Of a stretch of 64,000 nt of DNA, positions 22,739 to 31,813 are shown one piece after another. The stretch comes from Pseudomonas jinjuensis (GTDB lineage: Bacteria > Pseudomonadota > Gammaproteobacteria > Pseudomonadales > Pseudomonadaceae): positions 429,659-493,658 of the forward strand of contig NZ_FNIJ01000001.1 of NCBI RefSeq assembly GCF_900103845.1, given 5' to 3'. A model generated the notes under the pieces. That model had not been told where the DNA came from. It was given only the letters and a program-made list of their open reading frames with translations, and searched no databases. The position numbers and the translations under genes were made by a program. The stretch's first letter is position 1. The number at the start of each line of letters is the position of its first letter.

Positions 22739-22978
22739 ATGTCCCTCGCTGTCGACGATACCCTCGACGCCACCGGCCTGAACTGCCCCGAACCGGTCAT
22801 GATGCTGCACAACAAGGTGCGCGACCTGCCGGCCGGCGGCCTGCTCAAGGTGATCGCCACCGACCCGTCCACCCGCCGCGACATTCCCAAGTTCTGCATG
22901 TTCCTCGGTCACGAACTGGTCGAACAGCAGGAAGAGGCGGGTACCTACCTCTACTGGATCCGCAAGAAAACCGACTGA
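22739..22978 (+). CDS. tusA: Sulfurtransferase TusA (SirA-like)
   Basis: A 79-residue TusA/SirA protein with the sulfur-carrying cysteine in C16-PEP and the hallmark [19 protein letters not shown]. TusA relays persulfide sulfur from IscS to TusBCD for 2-thiouridine formation in tRNA. The start [14 protein letters not shown] is the family start; ATG 22739 follows a GGAG. It stands alone, 60 bases after the MaoC gene. Confidence 0.93.
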   Translation: MSLAVDDTLDATGLNCPEPVMMLHNKVRDLPAGGLLKVIATDPSTRRDIPKFCMFLGHELVEQQEEAGTYLYWIRKKTD

Positions 22979-23044
22979 TTTTCATAGGCATTTCGACTGG
23001 CTTTTGACCGACCGGCCGCGCTCTCGCGTGCTAGCATTCGAGCC

Positions 23045-24769
23045 ATGAGATCTGTCCAAGGATTGCCCTGGCTGATGCTCGTGGCGCTGCTGCTGATCGG
23101 CACGGCCCGGGCGGAAAGCCGTCTCGACGTTCGCATCACCCCCGCCAATTCCGAACTCAAGGCCAACATAGAGGCCTATGTGGGCGATCTTGGCGAGCGT
23201 GATGAAAAAGCCCTGCGCCGCTTCCGCCGCAGCGCCCAGGAGCAGGCGCGCAAGGCCGCCCAGGCGCTCGGCTACTACCAGGCGCGCATCCGCGCCAGGG
23301 TGCGCGACGGCAAGCAGCCGACCCTGCGCATCAACGTCACCCCCGGCGAGCCGGTGCGCCTGCGCTCGGTGGTGATCCGCGTGGAAGGCCCGGCGGCGCA
23401 GCTGAAGAGCTTCCAGGTGCCCGACGGCGACGCGCTGAAGCCTGGCGCGCAGCTCAACCACGGCGCCTACGACGACGCCAAGCGGCTGATCCAGAACCAG
23501 GCGTCGCGCTTCGGCTTCTTCCGCGGCCAGTTCACCAGCCAGCAGTTGCGCGTCGACCCGCAGGCCGGTTTCGCCGATATCGAGCTGATCTACGCCAGCG
23601 GCCCGCGTGCGCGGCTGGGCAAGGTCACCTTCAGCGGCGACCATCCGTTCGACGAGGAACTGCTGCAGCGCATGGTGCCGTTCAAGGAGGGCGACCCCTA
23701 CGACTCCGAACTGATCGCCGACCTCAACCAGGCGCTGCAGTCCAGCGGCTATTTCGACGGCGTGCGGGTCGACACCACGCCCACCCGCCTCGCGGCGGAC
23801 GTGCTGCCGGTGGACGTCCAGCTGCAGGCGCGCAAGCCGCGCAGCATGGGCGTGGGCCTGGGCTTCTCGACCGACGTCGGGCCGCGCGCCCGCTTCACCT
23901 GGACGCGCCACTGGGTCAACCCGCAGGGGCACAGCCTGGGCGCGGAGATGGAAGTGTCGGCGCCGCGGCAGAACGTCGGCGCCTGGTACGAAATCCCCCT
24001 CGATCCGCCGCTCACCGACAAGCTGCGCTTCACCAGCGGCTACCAGTTCGAGGACCTGGTGGACACCGAGAGCAAGCTGCTGACCCTCGGCGGCGAATGG
24101 CAGCACAAGCTGGACAACGGCTGGCAGCGCGCCCTTTCGCTGACCTGGCAGCGCGAGGAATTCAAGCTCGGCGAGGACAGCGGCCTGAGCAGCTTCCTGA
24201 TGCCGGGCATCGCCTGGTCGATCCTCAAGGCGGACAACAAGGTCGACCCCGGCCGCGGCTACCGTCTGCAACTGGCGGTCAAGGGCGCCAAGCAGGACCT
24301 GCTGGCCGACGCCGACCTCGTCCACGTCAACGCCCTGGCCAAGGGCGTCACCACCTTCCTCGGCGGCCACCGCCTGCTCGGCCGCGTGCAGGTCGGCGGC
24401 ATCGCCACCAACGACTATTCGAGCATCCCGCCGTCGCTGCGTTTCTACGCCGGCGGCGACCAGAGCGTGCGCGGCTACGATTACCAGACCCTGTCGCCGG
24501 AGAACTCCGACGGCGACAAGATCGGCGCCCGCTACATGGTCGCCGGCAGCGTCGAGTACCAGTTCCCCATCGCCGAGCGCTGGCGCGTCGCCGCCTTCGT
24601 CGACGAGGGCAACGCCTTCGATTCGCTCAATGCGCCGCAGATCAAGACCGGCGTCGGCATCGGCGTGCGCTGGGTGTCGCCGGTCGGCCCGCTGCGCCTC
24701 GACCTCGCCAACGGCCTCGACGAGGGCGGCGGCTTCCGCATCCACTTCTCCATGGGACCGGAACTCTGA
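23045..24769 (+). CDS. tamA: Translocation and assembly module outer membrane protein TamA
   Basis: A 574-residue Omp85-family protein with an N-terminal signal peptide (about 1-23, ending in TARA). Three POTRA domains fill roughly residues 24-265 and a C-terminal 16-strand barrel carries FYAGGDQSVRGYDYQTL (the Omp85 VRGY motif) and ends in aromatic beta-strands (RIHFSMGPEL). TamA works with TamB in the envelope, in autotransporter insertion and lipid transport to the outer membrane. Its stop overlaps the tamB start (TGATG), confirming a two-gene operon. Confidence 0.95.
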   Translation: MRSVQGLPWLMLVALLLIGTARAESRLDVRITPANSELKANIEAYVGDLGERDEKALRRFRRSAQEQARKAAQALGYYQARIRARVRDGKQPTLRINVTPGEPVRLRSVVIRVEGPAAQLKSFQVPDGDALKPGAQLNHGAYDDAKRLIQNQASRFGFFRGQFTSQQLRVDPQAGFADIELIYASGPRARLGKVTFSGDHPFDEELLQRMVPFKEGDPYDSELIADLNQALQSSGYFDGVRVDTTPTRLAADVLPVDVQLQARKPRSMGVGLGFSTDVGPRARFTWTRHWVNPQGHSLGAEMEVSAPRQNVGAWYEIPLDPPLTDKLRFTSGYQFEDLVDTESKLLTLGGEWQHKLDNGWQRALSLTWQREEFKLGEDSGLSSFLMPGIAWSILKADNKVDPGRGYRLQLAVKGAKQDLLADADLVHVNALAKGVTTFLGGHRLLGRVQVGGIATNDYSSIPPSLRFYAGGDQSVRGYDYQTLSPENSDGDKIGARYMVAGSVEYQFPIAERWRVAAFVDEGNAFDSLNAPQIKTGVGIGVRWVSPVGPLRLDLANGLDEGGGFRIHFSMGPEL

Positions 24770-27700
24770 TGAAGGCGCTGAAATGGACCCTCGGCGCGCT
24801 GCTCGGCCTGCTGGTGCTGCTGGCCGCGGTGCTCGCCGTGCTGCTTGGCAGCGAGACCGGCAGCCGCCTGGCCCTGGGCTGGGTTCCCGGCCTGGCGGTG
24901 GACGGCTTCCAGGGCCGCCTCGGCGGACACTGGAGCGCCCGCAGCCTGGCGTGGAGCGACGCCGACACGCGCCTGGCCGTCGACCAGCCGGAACTGGACT
25001 GGTCCCCGTCCTGCCTGCTGCGCCGCACGCTGTGCCTGGACAAGGTGATCGCCGAACGCATCGACCTCGTCCTGCCGGACACCCCTCCGGAGGAAAGCAG
25101 CGAACCGCTCAGCCTGCCGGTCCTGCGCCTGCCGCTGGCGATCCGGATCGGCGAGCTGCGCCTGGGCAGCTTCCGCCTCGATGGCAGCGACCAGTTGCAG
25201 AAACTGCACGCCGCCGCCCACTGGGATGGCGAGGGGATGCGCATCGATTCGCTGTCCCTGGCGCGGGACGAGCTGTCCGTCCAGCTCTCCGGGCTGCTCA
25301 GGCCCGAGGGCAACTGGCCGCTGGAAGTGCAGGGCAAGGTCGGCCTGCCGCCCATGGATGGCAAGCCGTGGACCCTCGATCTCGAGGCGAAGGGCGAACT
25401 GCTCGGCCATCTGCTGCTGGAGGCCGACAGCAGCGGCTACCTGAAGGGCCATCTGCAGGGCGACCTGCAGCCGCTGGCCGAAGGTTTGCCGGCCAAGGCG
25501 CGCCTGACCGCCGACGGCTTCAAGGCCGCCGCCGACCTGCCGGACACCCTGACCCTCGACAAGCTGCTGCTGGATGCCGAAGGCGACCTGAACGCCGGCT
25601 ACCGCGTGCAGGGCAGCGCCACGCTGCCGGGCGAGGGCGGCGACGTCGCCCTGGCGCTGAACGGCCGCGTGGATGCCAGGGGCGCGGATATTGCCGCGCT
25701 GGACCTCAGCGCGGCGCCGGAGCAGCGGGTCAAGCTCAATGGCCGGCTGGACTGGGAAGAAGGCTTCGCCGCCAATGCCAGACTGGACTGGCTGGACTTC
25801 CCCTGGCGCCGCCTGTATCCGGACGTCGAGGAACCGCCGGTGGCGCTGCATAGCCTCGCCGCCGAGGTGCAGTACGCCGATGGCAGCTATCTCGGCAATT
25901 TCGACGCCGCACTGAACGGCCCGGCCGGCGCCTTCACCCTGGCCAGCCCGGTGTCCGGCGATCTCACCCAGGTCCATCTGCCCTCGCTGAAACTGCAGGC
26001 GGGGCAGGGCAAGGCCGAGGGCAAGCTCGGCCTGCGCTTCGCCGATGCGCTGGCCTGGGAGGCGGCGCTGGACCTGAGCGATCTCGACCCTTCCTACTGG
26101 CTGAAGGAAATGCCCGGCCGGCTCGGCGGCCCGCTGCGCAGCACCGGCGAGCTGAAGGACGGCACGCTGCGCCTCGACGCCCAGCTCGACCTGCAGGGCC
26201 GCCTGCGCAACCAGCCGGCGCTGTTCAAGGCCGATGCCCGCGGCACCGGCGAGGACTGGCGGCTCGACGCCCTCGACCTGCGCCTGGGCGACAACCGGGT
26301 GAGCGGCAAGGGCGAAGTGGACGGGCGCCTGGCCGGGCAACTGGATATCGCCCTGGAACGGCTCGGCCAGCTGTGGCCGCAGCTTTCCGGGCGCCTCGCC
26401 GGCCGCCTCGACCTCGCCGGCACGCTGCAGGCACCGCAGGGCAAGCTGCAGCTGAGCGGCCAGCGCGTCGCCTATGCCGACCAGCGTGTGCGCAATCTCA
26501 CCCTCGGCGCCACTCTCGACGCCGCCCAGCGCGGCAAGCTGGACCTGCGCGCCGAGGGCCTGCGCTCCGGCGACAGCAACTTCGGCACGCTCACCGCCAC
26601 TGCCGAGGGTACGCAGCAGCGCCAGCAGCTCAGCCTCGACCTGCAGGGCCGGCCGCTGGTGCTGGCGCTGGACTTCGCCGGCAACTGGGACGGCCGCAAC
26701 TGGCGCGGGCAACTGGCCAAAGGGCAGCTGCAGAGCGGCGGCCAGGACTGGCGCCTGCAGCAGCCGGCGCGCCTGGAACGGCTGGCCGACGGGCGGATCA
26801 ACCTCGGCGCGCACTGCTGGGTCGCCGGCGCGGCCAGCCTGTGCGGCGAGGATTCGCGCCTGCAGCCGGACCCGCGGCTGCGCTTCCACCTGCGCGACTT
26901 CCCGCTGGACAGCCTGGCGCGCTGGCTGCCGGAGGAATTCGCCTGGCAGGGCAAGCTCGACGGCGACGTGCAGCTCGACCTGCCGGCCGCAGGTCCCAGC
27001 GGCAACATCCTGCTCGATGCCGGCAACGGCACCCTGCGCCTGAAGGAGGACGACGAGTGGGTCGACTTCCCCTACCAGAGCCTGCGCCTGGAAAGCCGCC
27101 TGACGCCGCGACAGGTGGATACCAGCCTGGTGTTCCGCGGCGAACGCCTCGGCACCCTGGAGGTGCAGACCCGGATCGATCCGCGGCCGAAGGACAAGCC
27201 GGTCTCCGGCAGCTTCGAACTGAGCGGCCTGCAACTGGCGGTGGCGCGGCCGTTCGTGCCGATGGTGGAGACCCTGCAGGGCCAGCTCGACGGCAGCGGG
27301 CGGATTTCCGGCACCCTGCTGGCGCCGCGGGTGGACGGCCTGCTGCGGCTGCGCGATGGCGAAATCTCCGGCGGCGACCTACCGACCCGCCTGGAACAGC
27401 TGCAGGTCGAGGCGCGCATCGCCGGCGAGCAGGTGCAGATCAGCGGCAACTGGACGGCCGGCGCGCAGGGCAACGGCAGCCTGTCCGGGCAGATCGCCTG
27501 GGCCCAGGGGCTGGACGTCGACCTGGCGCTGCGCGGCAATCGCCTGCCGGTCACCGTCGAACCCTACGCCAACCTCGAAGTGGAGCCCGACCTCGCCGTG
27601 CGCATGGCCGGCGAGCGGTTGGCGATCTCCGGCAAGGTGCGGGTGCCGCGCGGCGACATCACCATCCGCCAGTTGCCGCCGTCGACGGTGAAGGTGTCCG

Positions 27701-28434
27701 ACGACACCGTGATAGTCGGCGCCCAGGCAGAGGAGAAGAAGACCACCGCGCTGGCGATGGACGTGGACGTCGAGGTGGGGCAGGACAAGCTGGCCTTCTC
27801 CGGCTTCGGCCTGACCGCCGAACTGGCCGGCCACGTGCACGTCGGCGACAACCTGGATACCCGCGGCGAGCTGCAGCTGAACAAGGGCCGCTACCGCGCC
27901 TATGGCCAGCGCCTGGTCATCCGCCGCGCGCGCCTGCTGTTCGCCGGGCCGATCGACCAGCCGTACCTGGACATCGAGGCGATCCGCAAGGTCGACGACG
28001 TCACCGCCGGCCTGCGCCTGACCGGCAACGCCGACCAGCCGCGCAGCGAGGTGTTCTCCGAACCGGCGATGAGCCAGGAGCAGGCGCTGTCCTACCTGGT
28101 GCTGGGACGGCCGCTGAGCACCGGCGAAGACAGCAACATGCTCGGCCAGGCGGCCCTGGCGCTCGGCCTCGCCGGCAGCGCGCCGATCGCCGGCAAGGTG
28201 GCGCAGCGCTTGGGCATCCAGGATTTCCAGCTGGACACCGAGGGCAGCGGCGAGAGCACCAGCGTGGTCGCCAGCGGCCAGTTGTCCGATCGCCTGAGCC
28301 TGCGCTACGGCGTCGGCGTGTTCGAACCGGCCAACACCATCGCCCTGCGCTACATCCTCACCAAGCGCCTCTATCTCGAGGCGGCCAGCGGACTGGCGAG
28401 CTCGCTGGACCTGTTCTTCAAGCGCGATTTCTGA
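24769..28434 (+). CDS. tamB: Translocation and assembly module inner membrane protein TamB
   Basis: A 1221-residue AsmA-like protein. One N-terminal membrane helix (about 8-28) anchors it in the inner membrane; most of the rest is a beta-rich repetitive region expected to form a long hydrophobic groove across the periplasm. The C-terminal TamB domain (formerly DUF490, last 350 residues) contains GRYRAYGQRLVIRRARLLF and PALSYLVLGRPL-like segments and ends LFFKRDF. It partners with TamA for outer membrane protein insertion and phospholipid transport. ATG overlaps the tamA stop. Confidence 0.95.
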   Translation: MKALKWTLGALLGLLVLLAAVLAVLLGSETGSRLALGWVPGLAVDGFQGRLGGHWSARSLAWSDADTRLAVDQPELDWSPSCLLRRTLCLDKVIAERIDLVLPDTPPEESSEPLSLPVLRLPLAIRIGELRLGSFRLDGSDQLQKLHAAAHWDGEGMRIDSLSLARDELSVQLSGLLRPEGNWPLEVQGKVGLPPMDGKPWTLDLEAKGELLGHLLLEADSSGYLKGHLQGDLQPLAEGLPAKARLTADGFKAAADLPDTLTLDKLLLDAEGDLNAGYRVQGSATLPGEGGDVALALNGRVDARGADIAALDLSAAPEQRVKLNGRLDWEEGFAANARLDWLDFPWRRLYPDVEEPPVALHSLAAEVQYADGSYLGNFDAALNGPAGAFTLASPVSGDLTQVHLPSLKLQAGQGKAEGKLGLRFADALAWEAALDLSDLDPSYWLKEMPGRLGGPLRSTGELKDGTLRLDAQLDLQGRLRNQPALFKADARGTGEDWRLDALDLRLGDNRVSGKGEVDGRLAGQLDIALERLGQLWPQLSGRLAGRLDLAGTLQAPQGKLQLSGQRVAYADQRVRNLTLGATLDAAQRGKLDLRAEGLRSGDSNFGTLTATAEGTQQRQQLSLDLQGRPLVLALDFAGNWDGRNWRGQLAKGQLQSGGQDWRLQQPARLERLADGRINLGAHCWVAGAASLCGEDSRLQPDPRLRFHLRDFPLDSLARWLPEEFAWQGKLDGDVQLDLPAAGPSGNILLDAGNGTLRLKEDDEWVDFPYQSLRLESRLTPRQVDTSLVFRGERLGTLEVQTRIDPRPKDKPVSGSFELSGLQLAVARPFVPMVETLQGQLDGSGRISGTLLAPRVDGLLRLRDGEISGGDLPTRLEQLQVEARIAGEQVQISGNWTAGAQGNGSLSGQIAWAQGLDVDLALRGNRLPVTVEPYANLEVEPDLAVRMAGERLAISGKVRVPRGDITIRQLPPSTVKVSDDTVIVGAQAEEKKTTALAMDVDVEVGQDKLAFSGFGLTAELAGHVHVGDNLDTRGELQLNKGRYRAYGQRLVIRRARLLFAGPIDQPYLDIEAIRKVDDVTAGLRLTGNADQPRSEVFSEPAMSQEQALSYLVLGRPLSTGEDSNMLGQAALALGLAGSAPIAGKVAQRLGIQDFQLDTEGSGESTSVVASGQLSDRLSLRYGVGVFEPANTIALRYILTKRLYLEAASGLASSLDLFFKRDF

Positions 28435-28453
28435 GCCCGCGATTGCTGCGGGC
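28435..28453 (+). terminator. Possible terminator of tamAB
   Basis: GCCCGC (28435-28440) pairs with GCGGGC (28448-28453) immediately after the tamB stop codon. The stem is only 6 bp and has no T-tract, so termination is uncertain. The remaining bases up to benR (28454-28657) hold no other recognised element apart from the Crc-like motif. Confidence 0.4.
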
Positions 28454-28631
28454 TGCGCAAAGCGTTCGCTGATCGCACATCTTGTAAAGAAGTCGAATTG
28501 CTCTGGAGTGGGCGTCTCCGTAGGCTTCGCCGGATTCGGGGCGGTACCGCTGGTCCTTGCCCCGTTTGCAGTGCGGGGACGACGGTTAGACTGTCCTGCA
28601 TCAGAGCCGCGTCGCAGAACGCGGGGACTAC

Positions 28632-28639
28632 AACAAGAG
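28632..28639 (+). promoter_or_regulatory. Hfq/Crc-type CA motif in benR leader
   Basis: AACAAGAG, one mismatch from AANAANAA, lies 18 bases before the benR ATG. In P. putida the benR mRNA is a known Crc target, which supports the reading. Confidence 0.5.
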
Positions 28640-28657
28640 AGCGTGAGTGCCTGCCCT

Positions 28658-29614
28658 ATGGATAGCCGCCTGCTGAGCGAGCGTAGCCAAGTGTTCGAGC
28701 ATGCCGACCCCTATGCGGTGTCCGGTTATGTGAACCAGCACGTGGGCACCCACTGCATCCGCCTGCCGGCCCACGGCAGCCCCGACGCCAGCCTCAACCA
28801 CCGCAAGTTCGCCAGCCTCGACCTGTGCCGGATCAGCTACGGCGCCGCCGTGCACGTCACCTCTGAGGCGCTGGAGACCATCTACCACCTGCAGATCCTC
28901 CTGCGCGGCAACTGCCTGTGGCGCGGCCATCGCCAGGAGCACTACCTGGTGCCCGGCGAGCTGCTGCTGATCAACCCGGACGACCCGGTCGACCTGACCT
29001 ATTCGGCGGACTGCGAGAAATTCATCCTGAAGATTCCCACCGCGGTGATCGAATCGATCTGCTCCGAACAGCGCTGGCAGCACCCGCGCCAGGGCGTGCG
29101 CTTCATGGAGAACCGCTACCAGCTCGGCGAGCTGGAAGGCTTCGTCAACCTGCTGTCGATGGTCTGCCTGGAAGCCGAATCCAGCGAGCGCCTGCCGCGC
29201 ATCGAGGAGCACTACCAGCAGATCGTCGCCAGCAAGCTGCTCACCCTGATGAAGACCAACGTCAGCCGCGAATGCCTGGCGAGCCCCATGGCCTCGTTCG
29301 AGCGCATCGACGACTACATCGAGCGCAACCTCAAGCAGGACATCGACGTCGAGGAGCTGGCGCGCCAGGCGCAGGTGAGCCTGCGTTCGCTGTACGGGCT
29401 GTTCGAGCGGCACGTGCGGGTGACGCCGAAGCAGTACATCCGCACCCGCAAGCTGGAACGCATCCACGCCTGCCTCGGGGACGCCAGCTGCAACGTGCGC
29501 AACGTCACCGAACTGGCGCTGGACTACGGCTTCCTGCACCTCGGGCGGTTCTCCGAGGCGTATCGGCAGCAGTTCGGCGAGCTGCCTTCCGAGACGTTCA
29601 AGCGCCGCGGTTGA
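28658..29614 (+). CDS. benR: AraC/XylS-family activator of benzoate catabolism
   Basis: A 318-residue XylS/AraC-type activator, the length of P. putida BenR. The N-terminal inducer-binding domain (about 1-190) starts MDSRLLSERSQVFEHADPYAV. The C-terminal domain has two helix-turn-helices (VEELARQAQVSLRSLYGLFERH and NVTELALDYGFLHLGRFSEAYRQQFG). It is expected to bind benzoate and activate benABCD from the direct repeats at 29838-29873. ATG 28658 is chosen by similarity; an in-frame GTG at 28643 would add five residues. It precedes benA in the same direction. Confidence 0.93.
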   Translation: MDSRLLSERSQVFEHADPYAVSGYVNQHVGTHCIRLPAHGSPDASLNHRKFASLDLCRISYGAAVHVTSEALETIYHLQILLRGNCLWRGHRQEHYLVPGELLLINPDDPVDLTYSADCEKFILKIPTAVIESICSEQRWQHPRQGVRFMENRYQLGELEGFVNLLSMVCLEAESSERLPRIEEHYQQIVASKLLTLMKTNVSRECLASPMASFERIDDYIERNLKQDIDVEELARQAQVSLRSLYGLFERHVRVTPKQYIRTRKLERIHACLGDASCNVRNVTELALDYGFLHLGRFSEAYRQQFGELPSETFKRRG

Positions 29615-29620
29615 GCCTTG

Positions 29621-29724
29621 TCGCGGGCATGGCCCGCTCCTACAAAAAACGCCTCAGCGCTTCCTGGCAAAAAATTCCGCGAGCAAGCTCGCGAATCCTG
29701 TAGGAGCGGGCCATGCCCGCGACC
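29621..29724. repeat. REP elements between benR and benA
   Basis: Three REP-type palindromes occur: an inverted copy with the core at 29621-29643, a variant CGCGAGCAAGCTCGCG at 29679-29694 and a forward copy at 29700-29724. They lie just after benR and upstream of the benA promoter. Confidence 0.85.
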
Positions 29725-29837
29725 ACGTTCACCATCGTTCCCACGCTCCCGCGTGGGAATGCATCCCCGGACGCTCCCGCGTCCGCACGCGCCATTCCCA
29801 CGCAATCTCCACTTTATCCATCCCCCGTTACACCCCC

Positions 29838-29900
29838 TGCAAAAAACGGATAGCACTCTGCAGAAAGCGGATATTGCCGCGCCCCAAGCCTCCCTAATCT
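29838..29900 (+). promoter_or_regulatory. BenR/XylS-dependent promoter of benA (Pm-like)
   Basis: Two perfect direct repeats of TGCA-N6-GGATA lie at 29838-29852 and 29859-29873, separated by 6 bases. This is exactly the XylS/BenR operator consensus (TGCA-N6-GGNTA) with the spacing of the Pm promoter. A -35-like TATTGC (29872-29877) overlaps the proximal repeat by two bases and a -10-like TAATCT (29895-29900) follows after 17 bases, the geometry reported for Pm. Transcription would start near 29907. The rest of the 324-base benR-benA gap holds only REPs. Confidence 0.93.
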
Positions 29901-29916
29901 GGCCCTGCCTGAACAC

Positions 29917-29924
29917 AAAAACAA
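29917..29924 (+). promoter_or_regulatory. Hfq/Crc-type CA motif before benA
   Basis: AAAAACAA matches AANAANAA and sits directly next to the GGAGG ribosome binding site (29926-29930) of benA, so bound Hfq/Crc would block initiation. Carbon catabolite repression of benA is inferred. Confidence 0.65.
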
Positions 29925-29938
29925 CGGAGGCCCCGGCC

Positions 29939-31315
29939 ATGTCCCTGGGTATCGACTACCTGCATTCCCTGCTTGAAGATGACGCCGAAAAAGGGGTCTT
30001 CCGCTGCAAGCGCGAGATGTTCACCGACCCCCGCCTGTTCGAACTGGAGATGAAGCACATCTTCGAGGGCAACTGGCTGTATCTCGCCCACGAAAGCCAG
30101 ATCCCCGAGAAGAACGACTTCCTGACCACCATGATGGGCCGCCAGTCGGTCTTCATCGCGCGCAACAAGGACGGCGAGCTCAACGCCTTCATCAATGCCT
30201 GCAGCCACAAGGGCGCCATGCTCTGCCGGCACAAGAGCGGCAACCGTTCCAGCTACACCTGCCCGTTCCACGGCTGGACCTTCAACAACTCCGGCAAGCT
30301 GCTGAAGGTGAAGGACCCGGCCAACGCCGGCTATCCGGAAAGCTTCAACTGCGACGGCTCCCATGACCTGACCAGGGTCGCGCGCTTCGAGTCCTATCGC
30401 GGCTTCCTGTTCGGCAGCCTGAACCCGGACGTGCCGCCGCTGGTCGAGCACCTGGGCGAGTCGGCGAAGATCATCGACATGATCGTCGACCAGTCGCCGG
30501 AAGGCCTGGAAGTCCTGCGCGGCTCCTCCAGCTACATCTACGAAGGCAACTGGAAGCTGACCGCCGAGAACGGCGCCGACGGCTACCACGTAAGCTCCGT
30601 GCACTGGAACTACGCGGCCACCCAGAACCAGCGCAAGGTGCGCGACGCCGGCGAAGAAGTGAAGACCATGAGCGCCGGCGGCTGGGCCAAGAACGGCGGC
30701 GGCTTCTACTCCTTCGACAAGGGCCACCTGCTGCTCTGGACCCGCTGGGCCAACCCGGAAGACCGTCCGGCCTTCGAGCGCCGCGATGAGCTGGCCAGCC
30801 AGTTCGGCCAGGCCCGCGCCGACTGGATGATCCAGAACTCGCGCAACCTCTGCCTGTACCCGAACGTGTACCTGATGGACCAGTTCAGCTCGCAGATCCG
30901 CATCGCCCGGCCGATCTCGGTGAACCGCACCGAAATCACCATCTACTGCATCGCGCCCAGGGGCGAGAGCACCGAGGCTCGCGCCCGCCGCATCCGCCAG
31001 TACGAGGACTTCTTCAACGTCAGCGGCATGGCCACTCCGGACGACCTGGAAGAGTTCCGCTCCTGCCAGCAGGGCTACCAGGGCAGCGTCACCGCCTGGA
31101 ACGACATGTCCCGCGGTGCCGCCCACTGGATCCATGGCGCCGACGAAGCGGCCAGGGAAATCGACCTGCATCCGCTGATGTCCGGCGTGCGCACCGAGGA
31201 CGAAGGCCTGTTCGTGCTGCAGCACAAGTACTGGCAGGAGGCGATGATCGCCGCCCTGCAGGCCGAACAGGCGAAGCAGATTCCCCTCCAGCCGGTTCAA
31301 GAGGAGGCCGTGTGA
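29939..31315 (+). CDS. benA: Benzoate 1,2-dioxygenase large (alpha) subunit
   Basis: A 458-residue Rieske oxygenase alpha subunit. The [2Fe-2S] ligands are C88-S-H90 and C108-PF-H111 (CSHKGAM and CPFHGWTF). The mononuclear iron site is in [15 protein letters not shown], with the bridging Asp and two His. With BenB it dihydroxylates benzoate to the 1,2-cis-diol, using electrons from BenC. The ATG follows GGAGG at 8 bases. Its stop overlaps the benB start (TGATG). Confidence 0.96.
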   Translation: MSLGIDYLHSLLEDDAEKGVFRCKREMFTDPRLFELEMKHIFEGNWLYLAHESQIPEKNDFLTTMMGRQSVFIARNKDGELNAFINACSHKGAMLCRHKSGNRSSYTCPFHGWTFNNSGKLLKVKDPANAGYPESFNCDGSHDLTRVARFESYRGFLFGSLNPDVPPLVEHLGESAKIIDMIVDQSPEGLEVLRGSSSYIYEGNWKLTAENGADGYHVSSVHWNYAATQNQRKVRDAGEEVKTMSAGGWAKNGGGFYSFDKGHLLLWTRWANPEDRPAFERRDELASQFGQARADWMIQNSRNLCLYPNVYLMDQFSSQIRIARPISVNRTEITIYCIAPRGESTEARARRIRQYEDFFNVSGMATPDDLEEFRSCQQGYQGSVTAWNDMSRGAAHWIHGADEAAREIDLHPLMSGVRTEDEGLFVLQHKYWQEAMIAALQAEQAKQIPLQPVQEEAV

Positions 31316-31803
31316 TGAGCATTTCCTACGAAGCCGTGCGCGACTTCCTCTACCGCGAAGCGCGCTACCTGGACGACAAGCAGTGGGACGAGTGGCTGGA
31401 GCTGTACGCCCCGGACGCCACCTTCTGGATGCCGTCCTGGGACGACCGCGACGAGCTGACCGAAGACCCGCAGACCGAAATCTCGCTGATCTGGTACGGC
31501 AACCGTGGCGGCCTGGAAGACCGGGTGTTCCGCATCAAGACCGATCGCTCCAGCGCGACCATGCCGGACACCCGCACCTCGCACAACATCAGCAACCTGG
31601 AAATCCTCGAAGTCGCCGACGGCCTGTGCCAGCTGCGTTTCAACTGGCACACCCTGAGCTTCCGCTACAAGACCACGGACAGCTACTTCGGCACCAGCTT
31701 CTACACCCTCGACGTGCGCGGCGAGCAGCCGCTGATCAAGGCGAAGAAGGTCGTTCTGAAGAACGACTACGTCCGCCAGGTCATCGACATCTACCACATC
31801 TGA
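31315..31803 (+). CDS. benB: Benzoate 1,2-dioxygenase small (beta) subunit
   Basis: A 162-residue ring-hydroxylating dioxygenase beta subunit of the NTF2-like fold, starting [31 protein letters not shown]. It has a structural role in the alpha3-beta3 oxygenase. The ATG at 31315 overlaps the benA stop by one base; an adjacent GTG (31312) in frame is not needed. Confidence 0.95.
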   Translation: MSISYEAVRDFLYREARYLDDKQWDEWLELYAPDATFWMPSWDDRDELTEDPQTEISLIWYGNRGGLEDRVFRIKTDRSSATMPDTRTSHNISNLEILEVADGLCQLRFNWHTLSFRYKTTDSYFGTSFYTLDVRGEQPLIKAKKVVLKNDYVRQVIDIYHI

Positions 31804-31813
31804 GGTGACGAAC

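Noticed and set aside
24532..27234. A 900-residue minus-strand open frame inside tamB
   Set aside because: It lies opposite tamA/tamB, whose domains and coupling are clear; its product is Gln, Ala, Val and Gly-rich noise.
28554..28576. Sigma54-like promoter before benR
   Set aside because: GG and GC elements are present but the distance between them is larger than the required 10 bases.
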